A stretch of 64,000 bases of DNA from Solwaraspora sp. WMMD792 (GTDB lineage Bacteria; Actinomycetota; Actinomycetes; Mycobacteriales; Micromonosporaceae): NCBI RefSeq assembly GCF_029626105.1, contig NZ_JARUBH010000009.1, positions 4,588,001-4,652,000 on the forward strand, in the 5' to 3' direction. This document shows, in pieces, positions 53,611-61,916 of this stretch. A model generated the notes under the pieces. The model saw only the letters and a program-made list of their open reading frames with translations, was not told the DNA's origin and ran no database searches. Both the position numbers and the translations under genes were made by a program. The number at the start of each line of letters is the position of its first letter. The stretch's first letter is position 1.

Positions 53611-54198
53611 TCAGCCGGCCGGGGCCCACGGACTGACCGCTACCCGGCCGGTGGTGCCGATGTCGAGGCCGCCGTCGGGCTCCAGCACCTGCGCCGGTAC
53701 GCCCGCAGCCGGCGCCACGGCCAGGAAGGTGCCGTGCGTCGGCGGCACCCGTACGTCGTCCACCGTGTTGCGCCAGACCAGGACCGCGCCGGCCCGCTGA
53801 CCGGGCTGCAACGTGATCGGTACCGGGCCGCCGGCCACGGTGTCGACCCGGGCGATCGCCTCGGCACCCTCGATCACCTCGACCGCCAGCGGCTGCAGTT
53901 GCTCGTCGAGGACCGTGAGCTCCGGAAAGCCGTCGACGTGCACCGGTTCCTCGGCACAGTTGGCCAGCCGAATCGGCATCGCCCGCAGACCCATCGCGGC
54001 GTCCACCGCACCCAGACTGAGCAGCGCTCCGGAGTCCGGACAGTCAGGTGACGGGTCCGCCGACGGCACCGGCGTCGGCGTGGGGACGGGTGCCGGATCG
54101 TTGTCCGGTGGCTGCGGCCCCGGTTGCGGCAGCTGACCGGCACAGCCGGCGAGCAGCACCGCCGCCAGCAGCAGCGCACCGGCCCGTCGGCGGATCAC
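53611..54198 (-). CDS. DUF4232-like secreted lipoprotein
   Basis: A 195-residue lipoprotein. The GTG at 54198 overlaps the upstream stop (GTGA). Its lipobox is LLAGC (Cys about 18), then a Pro/Asp linker and a beta-sandwich domain like DUF4232 (IRLANCAEEPVHVDGFPELT, ITLQPGQRAGAVLVWRNTVD). The family is found in actinomycete envelopes; function unknown. It is the downstream partner of the small acidic-tail protein. Confidence 0.83.
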   Translation of the reverse strand: MIRRRAGALLLAAVLLAGCAGQLPQPGPQPPDNDPAPVPTPTPVPSADPSPDCPDSGALLSLGAVDAAMGLRAMPIRLANCAEEPVHVDGFPELTVLDEQLQPLAVEVIEGAEAIARVDTVAGGPVPITLQPGQRAGAVLVWRNTVDDVRVPPTHGTFLAVAPAAGVPAQVLEPDGGLDIGTTGRVAVSPWAPAG

Positions 54199-54620
54199 CG
54201 GACGCCCGCCTGGTTCCCGGAGACAGGCTCGCCGTCGCCGTCGCTGCCGCTGTCCTTCTCGTCCTTCTCGTCCTTCTCGTGCTCGTCGTCCTCGTCGAAC
54301 GGTTCGTCGCTCCACCGCCACCAGGCCTCGTCGCCCTCGACGTGCAGCAGGAACTCCGGCACCGCCACCCCGTCCGGGTCGATCAGCACGACCGCCGCCC
54401 GCACCTGCTGGTACGCCCGTTCCCAGGCGCCGTCATCCGGGCCGTCCTCGACCACCCGCATCGCGCGCAGCTCCGCGTCGAATATCGGCCGCAGCGACGC
54501 GAACGCCTCGGTCGGCCGGAGGGTGGCGTACAACCAGGGGAAGTCGCCGTCGGTCACGGCCAGATCAGCCAGCAGCACGCCGTCGTGGTCGCGCAGCGAC
54601 CAGCTCGCCCCGGATCCCAT
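54195..54620 (-). CDS. small protein with acidic repetitive tail
   Basis: A 141-residue cytosolic protein. Residues 1-95 form a compact domain (VRAAVVLIDPDGVAVPEFLL), followed by an acidic/Lys tail (FDEDDEHEKDEKDEKDSGSD) encoded partly by a 9-bp tandem repeat at 54252-54278. The start ATG at 54620 has AGGTGG upstream. It overlaps the DUF4232-like lipoprotein gene by four bases. No function is recognised. Confidence 0.72.
   Translation of the reverse strand: MGSGASWSLRDHDGVLLADLAVTDGDFPWLYATLRPTEAFASLRPIFDAELRAMRVVEDGPDDGAWERAYQQVRAAVVLIDPDGVAVPEFLLHVEGDEAWWRWSDEPFDEDDEHEKDEKDEKDSGSDGDGEPVSGNQAGVR
54252..54278. repeat. 9-bp tandem repeat, three copies
   Basis: GTCCTTCTC occurs three times in a row (54252, 54261, 54270) and encodes the KDEKDEKDE part of the acidic tail on the minus strand. 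A period of nine keeps frame. Confidence 0.9.
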
Positions 54621-54769
54621 GCCACCCACCTCTTCCGCCGAGCGTCGCCGTCGGCACAGTAGTACGGCCGGGCACCTACCGTGGACGTCCGGTCCCGGGC
54701 CTGAGGTCCGGCCTACCGGGTGCCGTCCGGCCCTGCCGCCGGCCCGGGTCGGCGCGGGACAGTGCAGGT

Positions 54770-54949
54770 ATGACAGCGCGAGTGCACCACCGACGCCCCG
54801 AGGCGAAATGCCCGATCCGGCCGGGCGAGCCCTGCACGCTGTGTCTGCCCGGTGCCACCGGTCCGGCCGACTGCGGCCTCGTCTACCTGGTGATGAGTGA
54901 CGACGAACTCCGCGCCGGGCTGCACGAGAACCGCCGGGTCGCGGCATAA
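54770..54949 (+). CDS. small Cys-containing protein (DUF6767-like)
   Basis: A 59-residue protein, MTARVHHRRPEAKCPIRPGE then PCTLCLPGATGPADCGLVYL. Three cysteines in CPIRPGEPCTLCLPG plus a fourth in ADCGLVYLVM suggest a small metal- or cofactor-binding fold. The conservation-style motif resembles the actinobacterial DUF6767 family. It is divergent from the acidic-tail protein with a 149-bp gap. It is too short for most gene callers. No ribosome binding site stands out. Confidence 0.7.
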   Translation: MTARVHHRRPEAKCPIRPGEPCTLCLPGATGPADCGLVYLVMSDDELRAGLHENRRVAA

Positions 54950-55002
54950 ATTGATCAAGGGCCTAGCGGGTTGACGCCGTCGAGCATCCCGCCGGTCCCG
55001 GT

Positions 55003-55752
55003 TCACCTCCGCTGGCCGGCGCCGATCGGGCGGGTCGGGATCGACCGCTCCACCACTGTCCCGTGCCGTTCGCCCGGCTCGACCCGGTACGCCCCGGCAC
55101 CAGGCAGGCTGCTGACCGCCTCGACCAGTTCGGTGCCGACGTAGTGCAGGCCGACGCCGTCGTCGGTGGCGTACCCGGCCGGCAGGTCGCCAGACGCGAC
55201 GCACTCCAGGTACCGCCTCCGGCGCGGCTGTTCCGCCAGGTCGTGGTGTACGCCGTTGCTGTACGGCAACAACCCCAACGTGTCGGTGACCGGGTCGAGC
55301 CGCTCGGAGAACGAGTCGGTCACCCCGCCGGTGTGCCAGCAGATGCTGCCAGCACTCCCCCCGCCCAGCACCACACCGGCCGCCCAGCACTCGCGAAGGA
55401 TGGCGTCGACCCGGTGCGCCCGCCACACGGCGAGCAGATTCACCACGCTGCCGCCAGTCACCCAGATCAGCTGCTGCTCGCGCAGGAACGCCCCGACGTC
55501 GTCGACGTTCGGCCGAGGAAACAGCTGCAGGTGGGACGGGATCACCTGCTTGGCGTCGCTGACCGCCGCGTAAAAGGACTCGATCACCTCAGACTGGTCA
55601 CCGGTGGCGGTCGGCACCAGGCAGACCTTCGCCACCGGCACACCGGTCAACGAGATCGCGTGGTCGAGCAGTGCGCTGCGGCGCGGAGCCGGTTCACCCG
55701 GCGGCGGATGCAGGATGCCGGAGACGGCGAAGATCTGACGCAGGGGTGCCAT
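55003..55752 (-). CDS. peptidase E (S51 family)
   Basis: A 249-residue cytosolic enzyme of the peptidase E/cyanophycinase-like group: nucleophile region GVVLGGGSAGSICW and QLIWVTGGSVVNLLAVW. In characterised members a Ser in GxSAG acts with His and Glu to split Asp-Xaa dipeptides. Start ATG at 55752. It is divergent from the BlaI gene at 55821 with a 68-bp spacer that contains a candidate BlaI operator. Confidence 0.87.
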   Translation of the reverse strand: MAPLRQIFAVSGILHPPPGEPAPRRSALLDHAISLTGVPVAKVCLVPTATGDQSEVIESFYAAVSDAKQVIPSHLQLFPRPNVDDVGAFLREQQLIWVTGGSVVNLLAVWRAHRVDAILRECWAAGVVLGGGSAGSICWHTGGVTDSFSERLDPVTDTLGLLPYSNGVHHDLAEQPRRRRYLECVASGDLPAGYATDDGVGLHYVGTELVEAVSSLPGAGAYRVEPGERHGTVVERSIPTRPIGAGQRR

Positions 55753-55798
55753 CGGCCAATGATGCGCCGTCGATCCGCTCCGCTGACCGGCGGATCTA

Positions 55799-55811
55799 CT
55801 ACCGGCGGTAG
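55799..55811. promoter_or_regulatory. candidate BlaI operator
   Basis: CTACCGGCGGTAG is a palindrome of two 6-bp arms around one base, 9 bp upstream of the BlaI start. BlaI/MecI operators usually contain TACA/TGTA-type half-sites; this is a related CTACC/GGTAG version. Assignment is by position and symmetry. Confidence 0.5.
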
Positions 55812-55820
55812 GCTTGACCG

Positions 55821-56201
55821 GTGACGCGACTGGGTGACCTCGAACGCGCGGTGATGGACGTGCTGTGGGACCGCGACCCGGCGGCCGATCCGGTCACCGT
55901 CCGCGACGTCGCCGAAGCTCTGCAGGACCGCGACCTGGCGTACACGACGGTGATGACGGTGCTGGACCGGCTGGCCGGCAAGGGCATGGTCAGCCGGGAG
56001 CGGGCCGGCCGGGCCTGGCGCTACCAGCCGGCGGCCAGCCGCGAGGCGTACATCGCCCAGTTGATGCTCGACGCGTTGGACCTGGCCGGCAGCCGAGACG
56101 CGGCCCTGGTCCGGTTCGCCAGGTCGGTCACCGGCACCGAGGCCGAAGTGCTCCGGGCCGCGCTCACCGACCAGGCGCAGGTGGCGGAACGGCGGGGTTG
56201 A
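55821..56201 (+). CDS. BlaI/MecI family repressor
   Basis: A 126-residue winged-helix repressor: LGDLERAVMDVLWDRDPAAD and AYTTVMTVLDRLAGKGMVSR are typical. The C-terminal dimerisation region is present. GTG start. It is immediately followed by the M56 gene (7-bp gap), the standard BlaI/BlaR1 partner, and then by cydD and cydC. It probably represses the whole operon and itself. Confidence 0.92.
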   Translation: MTRLGDLERAVMDVLWDRDPAADPVTVRDVAEALQDRDLAYTTVMTVLDRLAGKGMVSRERAGRAWRYQPAASREAYIAQLMLDALDLAGSRDAALVRFARSVTGTEAEVLRAALTDQAQVAERRG

Positions 56202-56208
56202 CGCTGCC

Positions 56209-57171
56209 ATGGCACACGGCGCGCACTTCGCCGCGGTGATCCTCGCCTGCTACCTCACCGCTCAGGCGTTGACCCGCTCGGTCTGGTTCGGCCCCGGCTG
56301 GACCTGGCGCAGCCCTCGGGTGGCGATCCTCTGCTGGCAGGCGCTCGGCTTGGCGGTCGGACTGGCCGCGATCGGCGTTCCGCTGGCGGTCGGGCTCGCC
56401 CCGTACGGCACCGGGCCAGGCCGCGCCGCCGGGCTGTTCGTCGGTGATCTGGCCGCCGGAGTGACCAGCCTGGCCGCCGGACACGGCTGGCCGACGGGTG
56501 TCCTCCCAGCCGGGCTGGGGCCGGTCCGGCTGACGCTGGTCGGCGTCGCCGCCGCGATCGCCGCCGTCCTGCTCGGATCCACCGTACGCAGCCTGCTCGC
56601 CGCCGTACGGGCCCAGCGTCGCCACCGCGACCTGCTCGCTCTGGTCGGCCGCGCCGATCCGGCCGCACCGGGCGCGCTGGTGCTCGACCACCCGGGGGCG
56701 GCCGCCTACTGCCTGCCCGGGGTCCGGCCGACGGTGGTCGTCAGTGCCGGCACGCTCGACCTGCTCGGCCCCGGCGAGCTGGCCGCCGTGCTCAGCCACG
56801 AGCGGGCGCACGCCGACGAACGACACGATTTGGTGCTGCTGCCGTTCACCGCGCTGTGCCGGGCCCTACCCCGGGTGCGTTGGCTGCGGGCGGCGCACGA
56901 CGCGGTCGCCCTGCTGGTCGAGATGCGCGCCGACGACAAGGCCCGGCGTCAGCACGCCGACGAACCGCTCGCCGCCGCGCTGCGCCGGTTCGCCAGCGCT
57001 GGCAGCCGGATCACCCCGGCCGGTGCCCTCGGCGCCGCCGACCTGGAGCTCGACGCCCGGGTGCAGCGGCTGCTGCTCGACCGTCCGGCACCCCGGCTGC
57101 GGCCGGCGGCCGCGAGTGTGGTCGCCGCCGCGCTACTCCTGCTGCCCGCGTCGCTGTACCTCAGCTGGTGA
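56209..57171 (+). CDS. M56 family membrane metalloprotease (BlaR1/MecR1-like)
   Basis: A 320-residue protein with about four membrane helices and the zinc motif HERAH (LSHERAHADERHD, residues about 199-211). It lacks the extracytoplasmic penicillin-sensor domain of BlaR1, so it may sense another signal or only process BlaI. It overlaps the cydD start (GTGA). In known systems the M56 protease cleaves BlaI to induce transcription, which here would induce the cyd exporter. Confidence 0.9.
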   Translation: MAHGAHFAAVILACYLTAQALTRSVWFGPGWTWRSPRVAILCWQALGLAVGLAAIGVPLAVGLAPYGTGPGRAAGLFVGDLAAGVTSLAAGHGWPTGVLPAGLGPVRLTLVGVAAAIAAVLLGSTVRSLLAAVRAQRRHRDLLALVGRADPAAPGALVLDHPGAAAYCLPGVRPTVVVSAGTLDLLGPGELAAVLSHERAHADERHDLVLLPFTALCRALPRVRWLRAAHDAVALLVEMRADDKARRQHADEPLAAALRRFASAGSRITPAGALGAADLELDARVQRLLLDRPAPRLRPAAASVVAAALLLLPASLYLSW

Positions 57172-58958
57172 GCACCACCGGCACCGCCACCGCACCGGCC
57201 GACCGGGCCGGTCGCCGCCGGCCGTTCGATCCCCGGCTGGTGCGCCAGGTGCCGGCGGTGCGGGTACGGCTCGCGCTGATCGGCGTACTCGGCGTGATCG
57301 CCGCCGGTCTGATCATCGCCCAGGCCACCACGCTGGCACTGGTGCTGGCCGCAGCCGCCGGTGGCGAGCTGGACCGGGCCGCGCTCGGCGGTTTCGTCCT
57401 GGCGGTCACCGGCCGCGCCGCGCTGCTCTGGGCGCAGGGTTACCTCGCCGCCGACGCCGCGGCCACGGTCAAGGCGCAGTTGCGGGCAGACCTGCTGGCC
57501 GCGATCCACCGACGTGGCCCCGCCTGGTTGTCCGGTCAGCGCGCCGGCCAGCTCGCCACCCTGACCGGCCGGGGCGTCGACGCCCTCGACGGCTACTTCA
57601 CCGGCTACCTGCCGCAGCTGGTGCTGAGCGTGACGGTACCGGTGGCGGTGCTCGTCCGGCTGGCGTTCGCCGACTGGAGTTCCGCGCTGATCGTCGCGGT
57701 CACCCTGCCGCTGATCCCGGTCTTCGGCGCGCTGCTCGGCTGGCACGCGCAGGCGGCGACCGAACGGCAGTGGCGGCGGTTGGCCCAGCTCGGTGGCCAC
57801 TTCCTGGACATGGTCGCGGGACTGGCGACGCTGCGGGCCTTCGGGCGGCAGCGGGCGCAGGCCGAGGTGGTACGCCGGATGGCCGACCGGCACCGGGTCG
57901 CCACCATGGGTACGCTGCGCATCGCCTTCCTCTCCGGGCTGGTCCTCGAACTGGTCGCCACCCTGGCGGTGGCGCTGGTCGCGGTGCCGATCGGGCTGCG
58001 GCTGCTCACCGGTGGGATGGCGCTGTCCACCGCGTTGCTGGTGCTGCTGCTCACCCCGGAGGCGTACCTGCCGCTGCGCACGGCGGGCAGCCGGTTCCAC
58101 GCCAGCATGGAGGGTCTGACCGTGCTGGACGAAGCGCTCACCCTGATCGGCGAGGACGATCCGGCGCGCGACGCCAGCGACGGAGAGCCGCTCCGCGACG
58201 CCAACGAGGACGTACCGGCCCGTCATGTCAGCGTCGGCGGGCCGGCGGGCCGAGCGGCACCGGCGGTCGTCGGGTCACCGCCGGCGGAGATCAGGTTCGA
58301 GTCGGTCACCGTGGTCCACCCCCGGACCACGGCGCTGCGGGACGTCGACCTGACGATCCGGGCCGGGGAACGGATCGCCGTGATCGGTCCGAGCGGGGCC
58401 GGCAAGAGCACCCTGCTGCACCTGCTGCTCGGCTTTGTCGCGCCGACCGCCGGCCGGATCACCGTCGACGGGGTCGACCTCGCCGAACTCGACATCGAAC
58501 AGTGGCGGCGACGGCTCGCCTGGGTGCCGCAACACGCGCACCTGTTCGCCGTCTCACTCGCCGACAACATCGCGCTGGGCGCGCCCGCCGCCGACCCGGC
58601 CGAACTGTCGGCCGCGGTACGCGCCGCCGCGCTCACCGATGTGGTGGCGGCGCTGCCCGACGGGCTGGACACCCGGCTCGGCGAACGCGGCCACGGCCTG
58701 TCCAGCGGGCAGCGCCAACGTGTCGCGCTGGCCCGTGCCTTCCTCCGGGACGCGCCGGTGGTCCTGCTCGACGAGCCGACCGCCCGGCTGGACGGCGCCT
58801 CGGAGGCGGCGGTCCTGGCCGGGTCACGGCAACTGGTCACCGGCCGGACCGCGTTGATCGTGGCGCACCGGCCGGCGCTGCTCGACGGCGTCGACCGAGT
58901 CGTCCGGCTCGACGCCGGCCGGATCACCGGACGCGACCTCGCGGCGGCCACCCCGTGA
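57168..58958 (+). CDS. cydD: thiol reductant ABC exporter subunit CydD
   Basis: A 596-residue ABC half-transporter: six-helix membrane domain (about 40-330) with GYLAADAAATVKAQLRADLL and GVDALDGYFTGYLPQL characteristic of CydD, then an ATPase with GPSGAGKST, LSSGQRQRVALARA and VVLLDEPTARLDG. CydDC exports glutathione/cysteine-type thiols (mycothiol in actinomycetes is plausible) and is needed to assemble cytochrome bd oxidase. GTG start overlaps the M56 stop, and the stop overlaps the cydC start. Confidence 0.95.
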   Translation: MSTTGTATAPADRAGRRRPFDPRLVRQVPAVRVRLALIGVLGVIAAGLIIAQATTLALVLAAAAGGELDRAALGGFVLAVTGRAALLWAQGYLAADAAATVKAQLRADLLAAIHRRGPAWLSGQRAGQLATLTGRGVDALDGYFTGYLPQLVLSVTVPVAVLVRLAFADWSSALIVAVTLPLIPVFGALLGWHAQAATERQWRRLAQLGGHFLDMVAGLATLRAFGRQRAQAEVVRRMADRHRVATMGTLRIAFLSGLVLELVATLAVALVAVPIGLRLLTGGMALSTALLVLLLTPEAYLPLRTAGSRFHASMEGLTVLDEALTLIGEDDPARDASDGEPLRDANEDVPARHVSVGGPAGRAAPAVVGSPPAEIRFESVTVVHPRTTALRDVDLTIRAGERIAVIGPSGAGKSTLLHLLLGFVAPTAGRITVDGVDLAELDIEQWRRRLAWVPQHAHLFAVSLADNIALGAPAADPAELSAAVRAAALTDVVAALPDGLDTRLGERGHGLSSGQRQRVALARAFLRDAPVVLLDEPTARLDGASEAAVLAGSRQLVTGRTALIVAHRPALLDGVDRVVRLDAGRITGRDLAAATP

Positions 58959-60751
58959 CCGGCGCCCGGCCGGAGCGGACCGTACTGTCGCTGGCCCGGC
59001 CGTACCTCGGCCGACTGGTCGGTGCCGGCCTGCTGGCCGCAGCGACCGAGGCGGCGGCGCTCGCGTTGATGGCCACCGCCGTGTGGTTGCTGATCACCGC
59101 CGCCGGTCGGCCGCCGCTGGACGCGGTCACCGTGGCGATCGTCGGCGTACGGGCGCTGGCGATCAGCCGGGGCGTGCTGCGCTACACGGAACGGTTGGCC
59201 GGCCACGACGCCACGTTGCGGGTGGTCACCGACGTACGGTTCCGGATCTTCACCGCGCTGGCCGCGCGACGGCCGACCGCCGAGGACCGGTCCGGTGACG
59301 CCCTCAGCCGGTTGGTCTCCGACGTCGAGGCCGTGCAGGACCTGCTGCTGCGGGTGCTGGTGCCCGGTGCCGCCGCAGCCACCGTCGCGGTGCTCGCGGT
59401 CGCCGGTGCCGCGACGGTCAGCCCGGCGGCGGCGCTCGTGTTGGCGGCCGGGCTGGCGGTCGCCGGTGCCGGTCTGCCGGCGGTCGCGGCGCTGCTCACC
59501 CGGCGTACGGCCGACCGGGTGGCGCCGTTGCGCGGCGAACTCGCGGCGGACGGCGCCGATCTGATCCACGGGGCGGCCGACCTGGCGGCGTTCGGCGGCA
59601 CCGCCGCCGCCCTGCGCAAGAGCACCCGCCGGGCCCGGGAACTCGCCCGGCTGGAGCGGCGGCTGGCGGCGACCGGCTGGGCGGTCGACGGTGTCGGTGT
59701 GCTCGTCGCCGGGCTGACCGTGGCGGCGGTGACGGTGACCGCGTTGCGCGCCGGCGTCGGCGGGGTACTGGTCGGCGTTCTCGCGGTCGGCGCCCTGACC
59801 GCCGTCGAGATGAGTCTGGCGCTGGTCGCCGCCGCCCGGCAGTGGGCGCAGCTACGCGGCGGGCTGCGCCGGGTCGCCGACCTGCTGACCGAAGCGGCCC
59901 AGGCCGAGACGGGACAGGCCGAGACAGGACAGGCCGAGACGGGACAGGCCGCAGCCGACCCGGTCGGTGCCGCGACGGCCGACGACCGACGGCGGCCGAC
60001 GATGGTGCTCGACGGCGTCACGGTCCGGTACCGGGCCGGCACGTCACCGGCGTTGGACCGGGTCGATCTGTCGCTGCCGCCCGGACGGCGGATCGCCGTG
60101 GTCGGGCCGAGCGGTGCCGGCAAGAGCACCCTGCTCGGCGTACTCACCGGGGCGGTGCCGCCGGACGACGGCCGGGTGACGGTCGACGACGTGGACCTGA
60201 CCGACGTGCCGGCCGCAGCGCGGCACCGGTTGGTCGGCGGGCTGCTCGCCGAGGCGTACGTGTTCAACGCCACAGTCCGCGACAACCTGCTGCTGGCCCG
60301 GCCCACGGCGACGGACGACGACCTCGCCGCCGCCGCAGCCGCCGCCGGCCTGTTCGACTGGGTACGCGAGCAGCCGGACGGCTGGCAGACCCTGGTCGGG
60401 GCAGCCGGCAGCCGGATCTCCGGTGGGCAGCGGCAGCGACTCGCCCTCGCCCGGGCGCTGCTGGCCGGCCCATCGGTGCTGGTCCTCGACGAACCCACCG
60501 AAGGGCTAGACCCGGCGTCGGCGGACACAGTGCTGGCGTCGGCGCTGGCCGCCGCCGATGACCGCACCGTGGTGCTGGTGACCCACCGGCTGACCGGGCT
60601 CGAATCGATGGATGAGATCCTGGTGTTGGACGCTGGCCGGATCGTCCAACGGGGCGACCACGCCGAGCTGACCGGACGGCCCGGCTGGTACCAGGAACAG
60701 TGGATCATGCAGCGGGCCGCCGAACAGGGTTACCTGACGGCAGCCAACTGA
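58955..60751 (+). CDS. cydC: thiol reductant ABC exporter subunit CydC
   Basis: A 598-residue half-transporter: membrane domain (about 20-310) with SRGVLRYTERLAGHDATLRV, the CydC hallmark, and an ATPase with GPSGAGKST, ISGGQRQRLALARA and VLVLDEPTEGLDP. The linker between them has AETGQ three times (15-bp repeat at 59903-59947). It forms a heterodimer with CydD. No cytochrome bd genes are adjacent. Confidence 0.95.
   Translation: MTGARPERTVLSLARPYLGRLVGAGLLAAATEAAALALMATAVWLLITAAGRPPLDAVTVAIVGVRALAISRGVLRYTERLAGHDATLRVVTDVRFRIFTALAARRPTAEDRSGDALSRLVSDVEAVQDLLLRVLVPGAAAATVAVLAVAGAATVSPAAALVLAAGLAVAGAGLPAVAALLTRRTADRVAPLRGELAADGADLIHGAADLAAFGGTAAALRKSTRRARELARLERRLAATGWAVDGVGVLVAGLTVAAVTVTALRAGVGGVLVGVLAVGALTAVEMSLALVAAARQWAQLRGGLRRVADLLTEAAQAETGQAETGQAETGQAAADPVGAATADDRRRPTMVLDGVTVRYRAGTSPALDRVDLSLPPGRRIAVVGPSGAGKSTLLGVLTGAVPPDDGRVTVDDVDLTDVPAAARHRLVGGLLAEAYVFNATVRDNLLLARPTATDDDLAAAAAAAGLFDWVREQPDGWQTLVGAAGSRISGGQRQRLALARALLAGPSVLVLDEPTEGLDPASADTVLASALAAADDRTVVLVTHRLTGLESMDEILVLDAGRIVQRGDHAELTGRPGWYQEQWIMQRAAEQGYLTAAN
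59903..59947. repeat. 15-bp tandem repeat, three copies, in cydC
   Basis: GCCGAGACGGGACAG at 59903, a one-base variant at 59918, and the first form again at 59933. It encodes AETGQ three times in the linker between the membrane and ATPase domains. Confidence 0.92.
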
Positions 60752-60867
60752 GGCGGGACGGGGTGCGGGCATGCCACACGGCGGGCAGCCCACTAGGGTG
60801 TGCGCAGAGTCACCCACCCGACAGTCCGGGTCTGGGCGCCGTCACCGGAGAACACACGGAGGTCAGC

Positions 60868-61857
60868 GTGGCCAAGTTGCCGAACCAGCCCGATGCCGAC
60901 CGGCGCACGGCCGGAGCCGACGGTCCTGACGACGAGGCGGACGTCGCGACGGCCGATGCCGACGCGACCGCCGATGCCACCTCCGACCCCGACGACGCGG
61001 CGCTCACCGCCGACCGGTCGCTCTGGCAGGACGTACGGATCGACCCGGTCGAGATCGCGTTGCCGGCTGGCGTCGGCTACACACTGCGCGCCTACCGGTC
61101 GTCCGCCGCGTTGACCCCCACCGACATCTCCGAGCGCGAGGAGGACGATCTGTTCGCCGCTCGGCAGCGGGCGGCCGCCGAGGAGGACGAGGACGACGAG
61201 TCCGTCGTCATCCTGGACGAAGAGTTCGCCGCGGCGCTCGCGGAGGAGGAGAACGAGCAACCGGACGGGTCGACGAGCAAGGCCGGCAAGGGTGGCACAG
61301 CCGGTGGGAGTGACGACGCCGACGAAGACGCCGACGCCGACGAAGACGGCACCGAGTCTGCCGACAGCGGTGAAGAGGTGCCGATCTTCCTCAGCCACCG
61401 GGGCAAGCTGCTGCTGTTCCGCGACCCCGAGGCGCTGGTCAGCTTCGTCCGGTCCGGCGCGTCGCACGACCTCGCGCAGCTGGACAGCTGGCCGGATCTG
61501 GTCGACCGGCTGCAGCCGGCGGACGTGGCGGCGCTCCCGGAGGACACCTACGAACTCGACCTCGTGGTGGAGAACCTGCGAGGCGGGCATGACGCCTGGG
61601 ACGCGGCGCTGCTGATCCAGTCCGGCGAGGTCGCGAGGGACCTCGCGTACGCTCTGCGGATGCCCTCGGTGCTGGACATGCTCTCCACCGGATCCAGGCT
61701 GGACGATCTTGACGAGGCGCTAAGGTCGACGGTTGACGGCGGCATCGGCGGTTTCATGGCCCGCCGCAAGTTGAAGAAAATCGGGGCACAAACGGCAAGT
61801 CTCGGCTGGCGCACGATTATCGGCAAGATCTCTGCCGCTGCGGACTGGCGCGACTGA
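60868..61857 (+). CDS. conserved actinobacterial protein with acidic linker
   Basis: A 329-residue protein. GTG at 60868 with GGAGG upstream. An acidic Ala/Asp N-terminus (about 1-50), a small domain (RIDPVEIALPAGVGYTLRAY, about 55-90), an acidic linker with DADEDADADED and a C-terminal domain (about 170-329) with IFLSHRGKLLLFRDPEALVS. No enzyme motif. It follows cydC and precedes the large protein at 61917. Function unknown. Confidence 0.7.
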   Translation: MAKLPNQPDADRRTAGADGPDDEADVATADADATADATSDPDDAALTADRSLWQDVRIDPVEIALPAGVGYTLRAYRSSAALTPTDISEREEDDLFAARQRAAAEEDEDDESVVILDEEFAAALAEEENEQPDGSTSKAGKGGTAGGSDDADEDADADEDGTESADSGEEVPIFLSHRGKLLLFRDPEALVSFVRSGASHDLAQLDSWPDLVDRLQPADVAALPEDTYELDLVVENLRGGHDAWDAALLIQSGEVARDLAYALRMPSVLDMLSTGSRLDDLDEALRSTVDGGIGGFMARRKLKKIGAQTASLGWRTIIGKISAAADWRD

Positions 61858-61916
61858 CCCCTCACCAGGGACCATCAGTCCTTGGCATGACGGGTGTCCG
61901 GGAGGAGGACGGCGCG

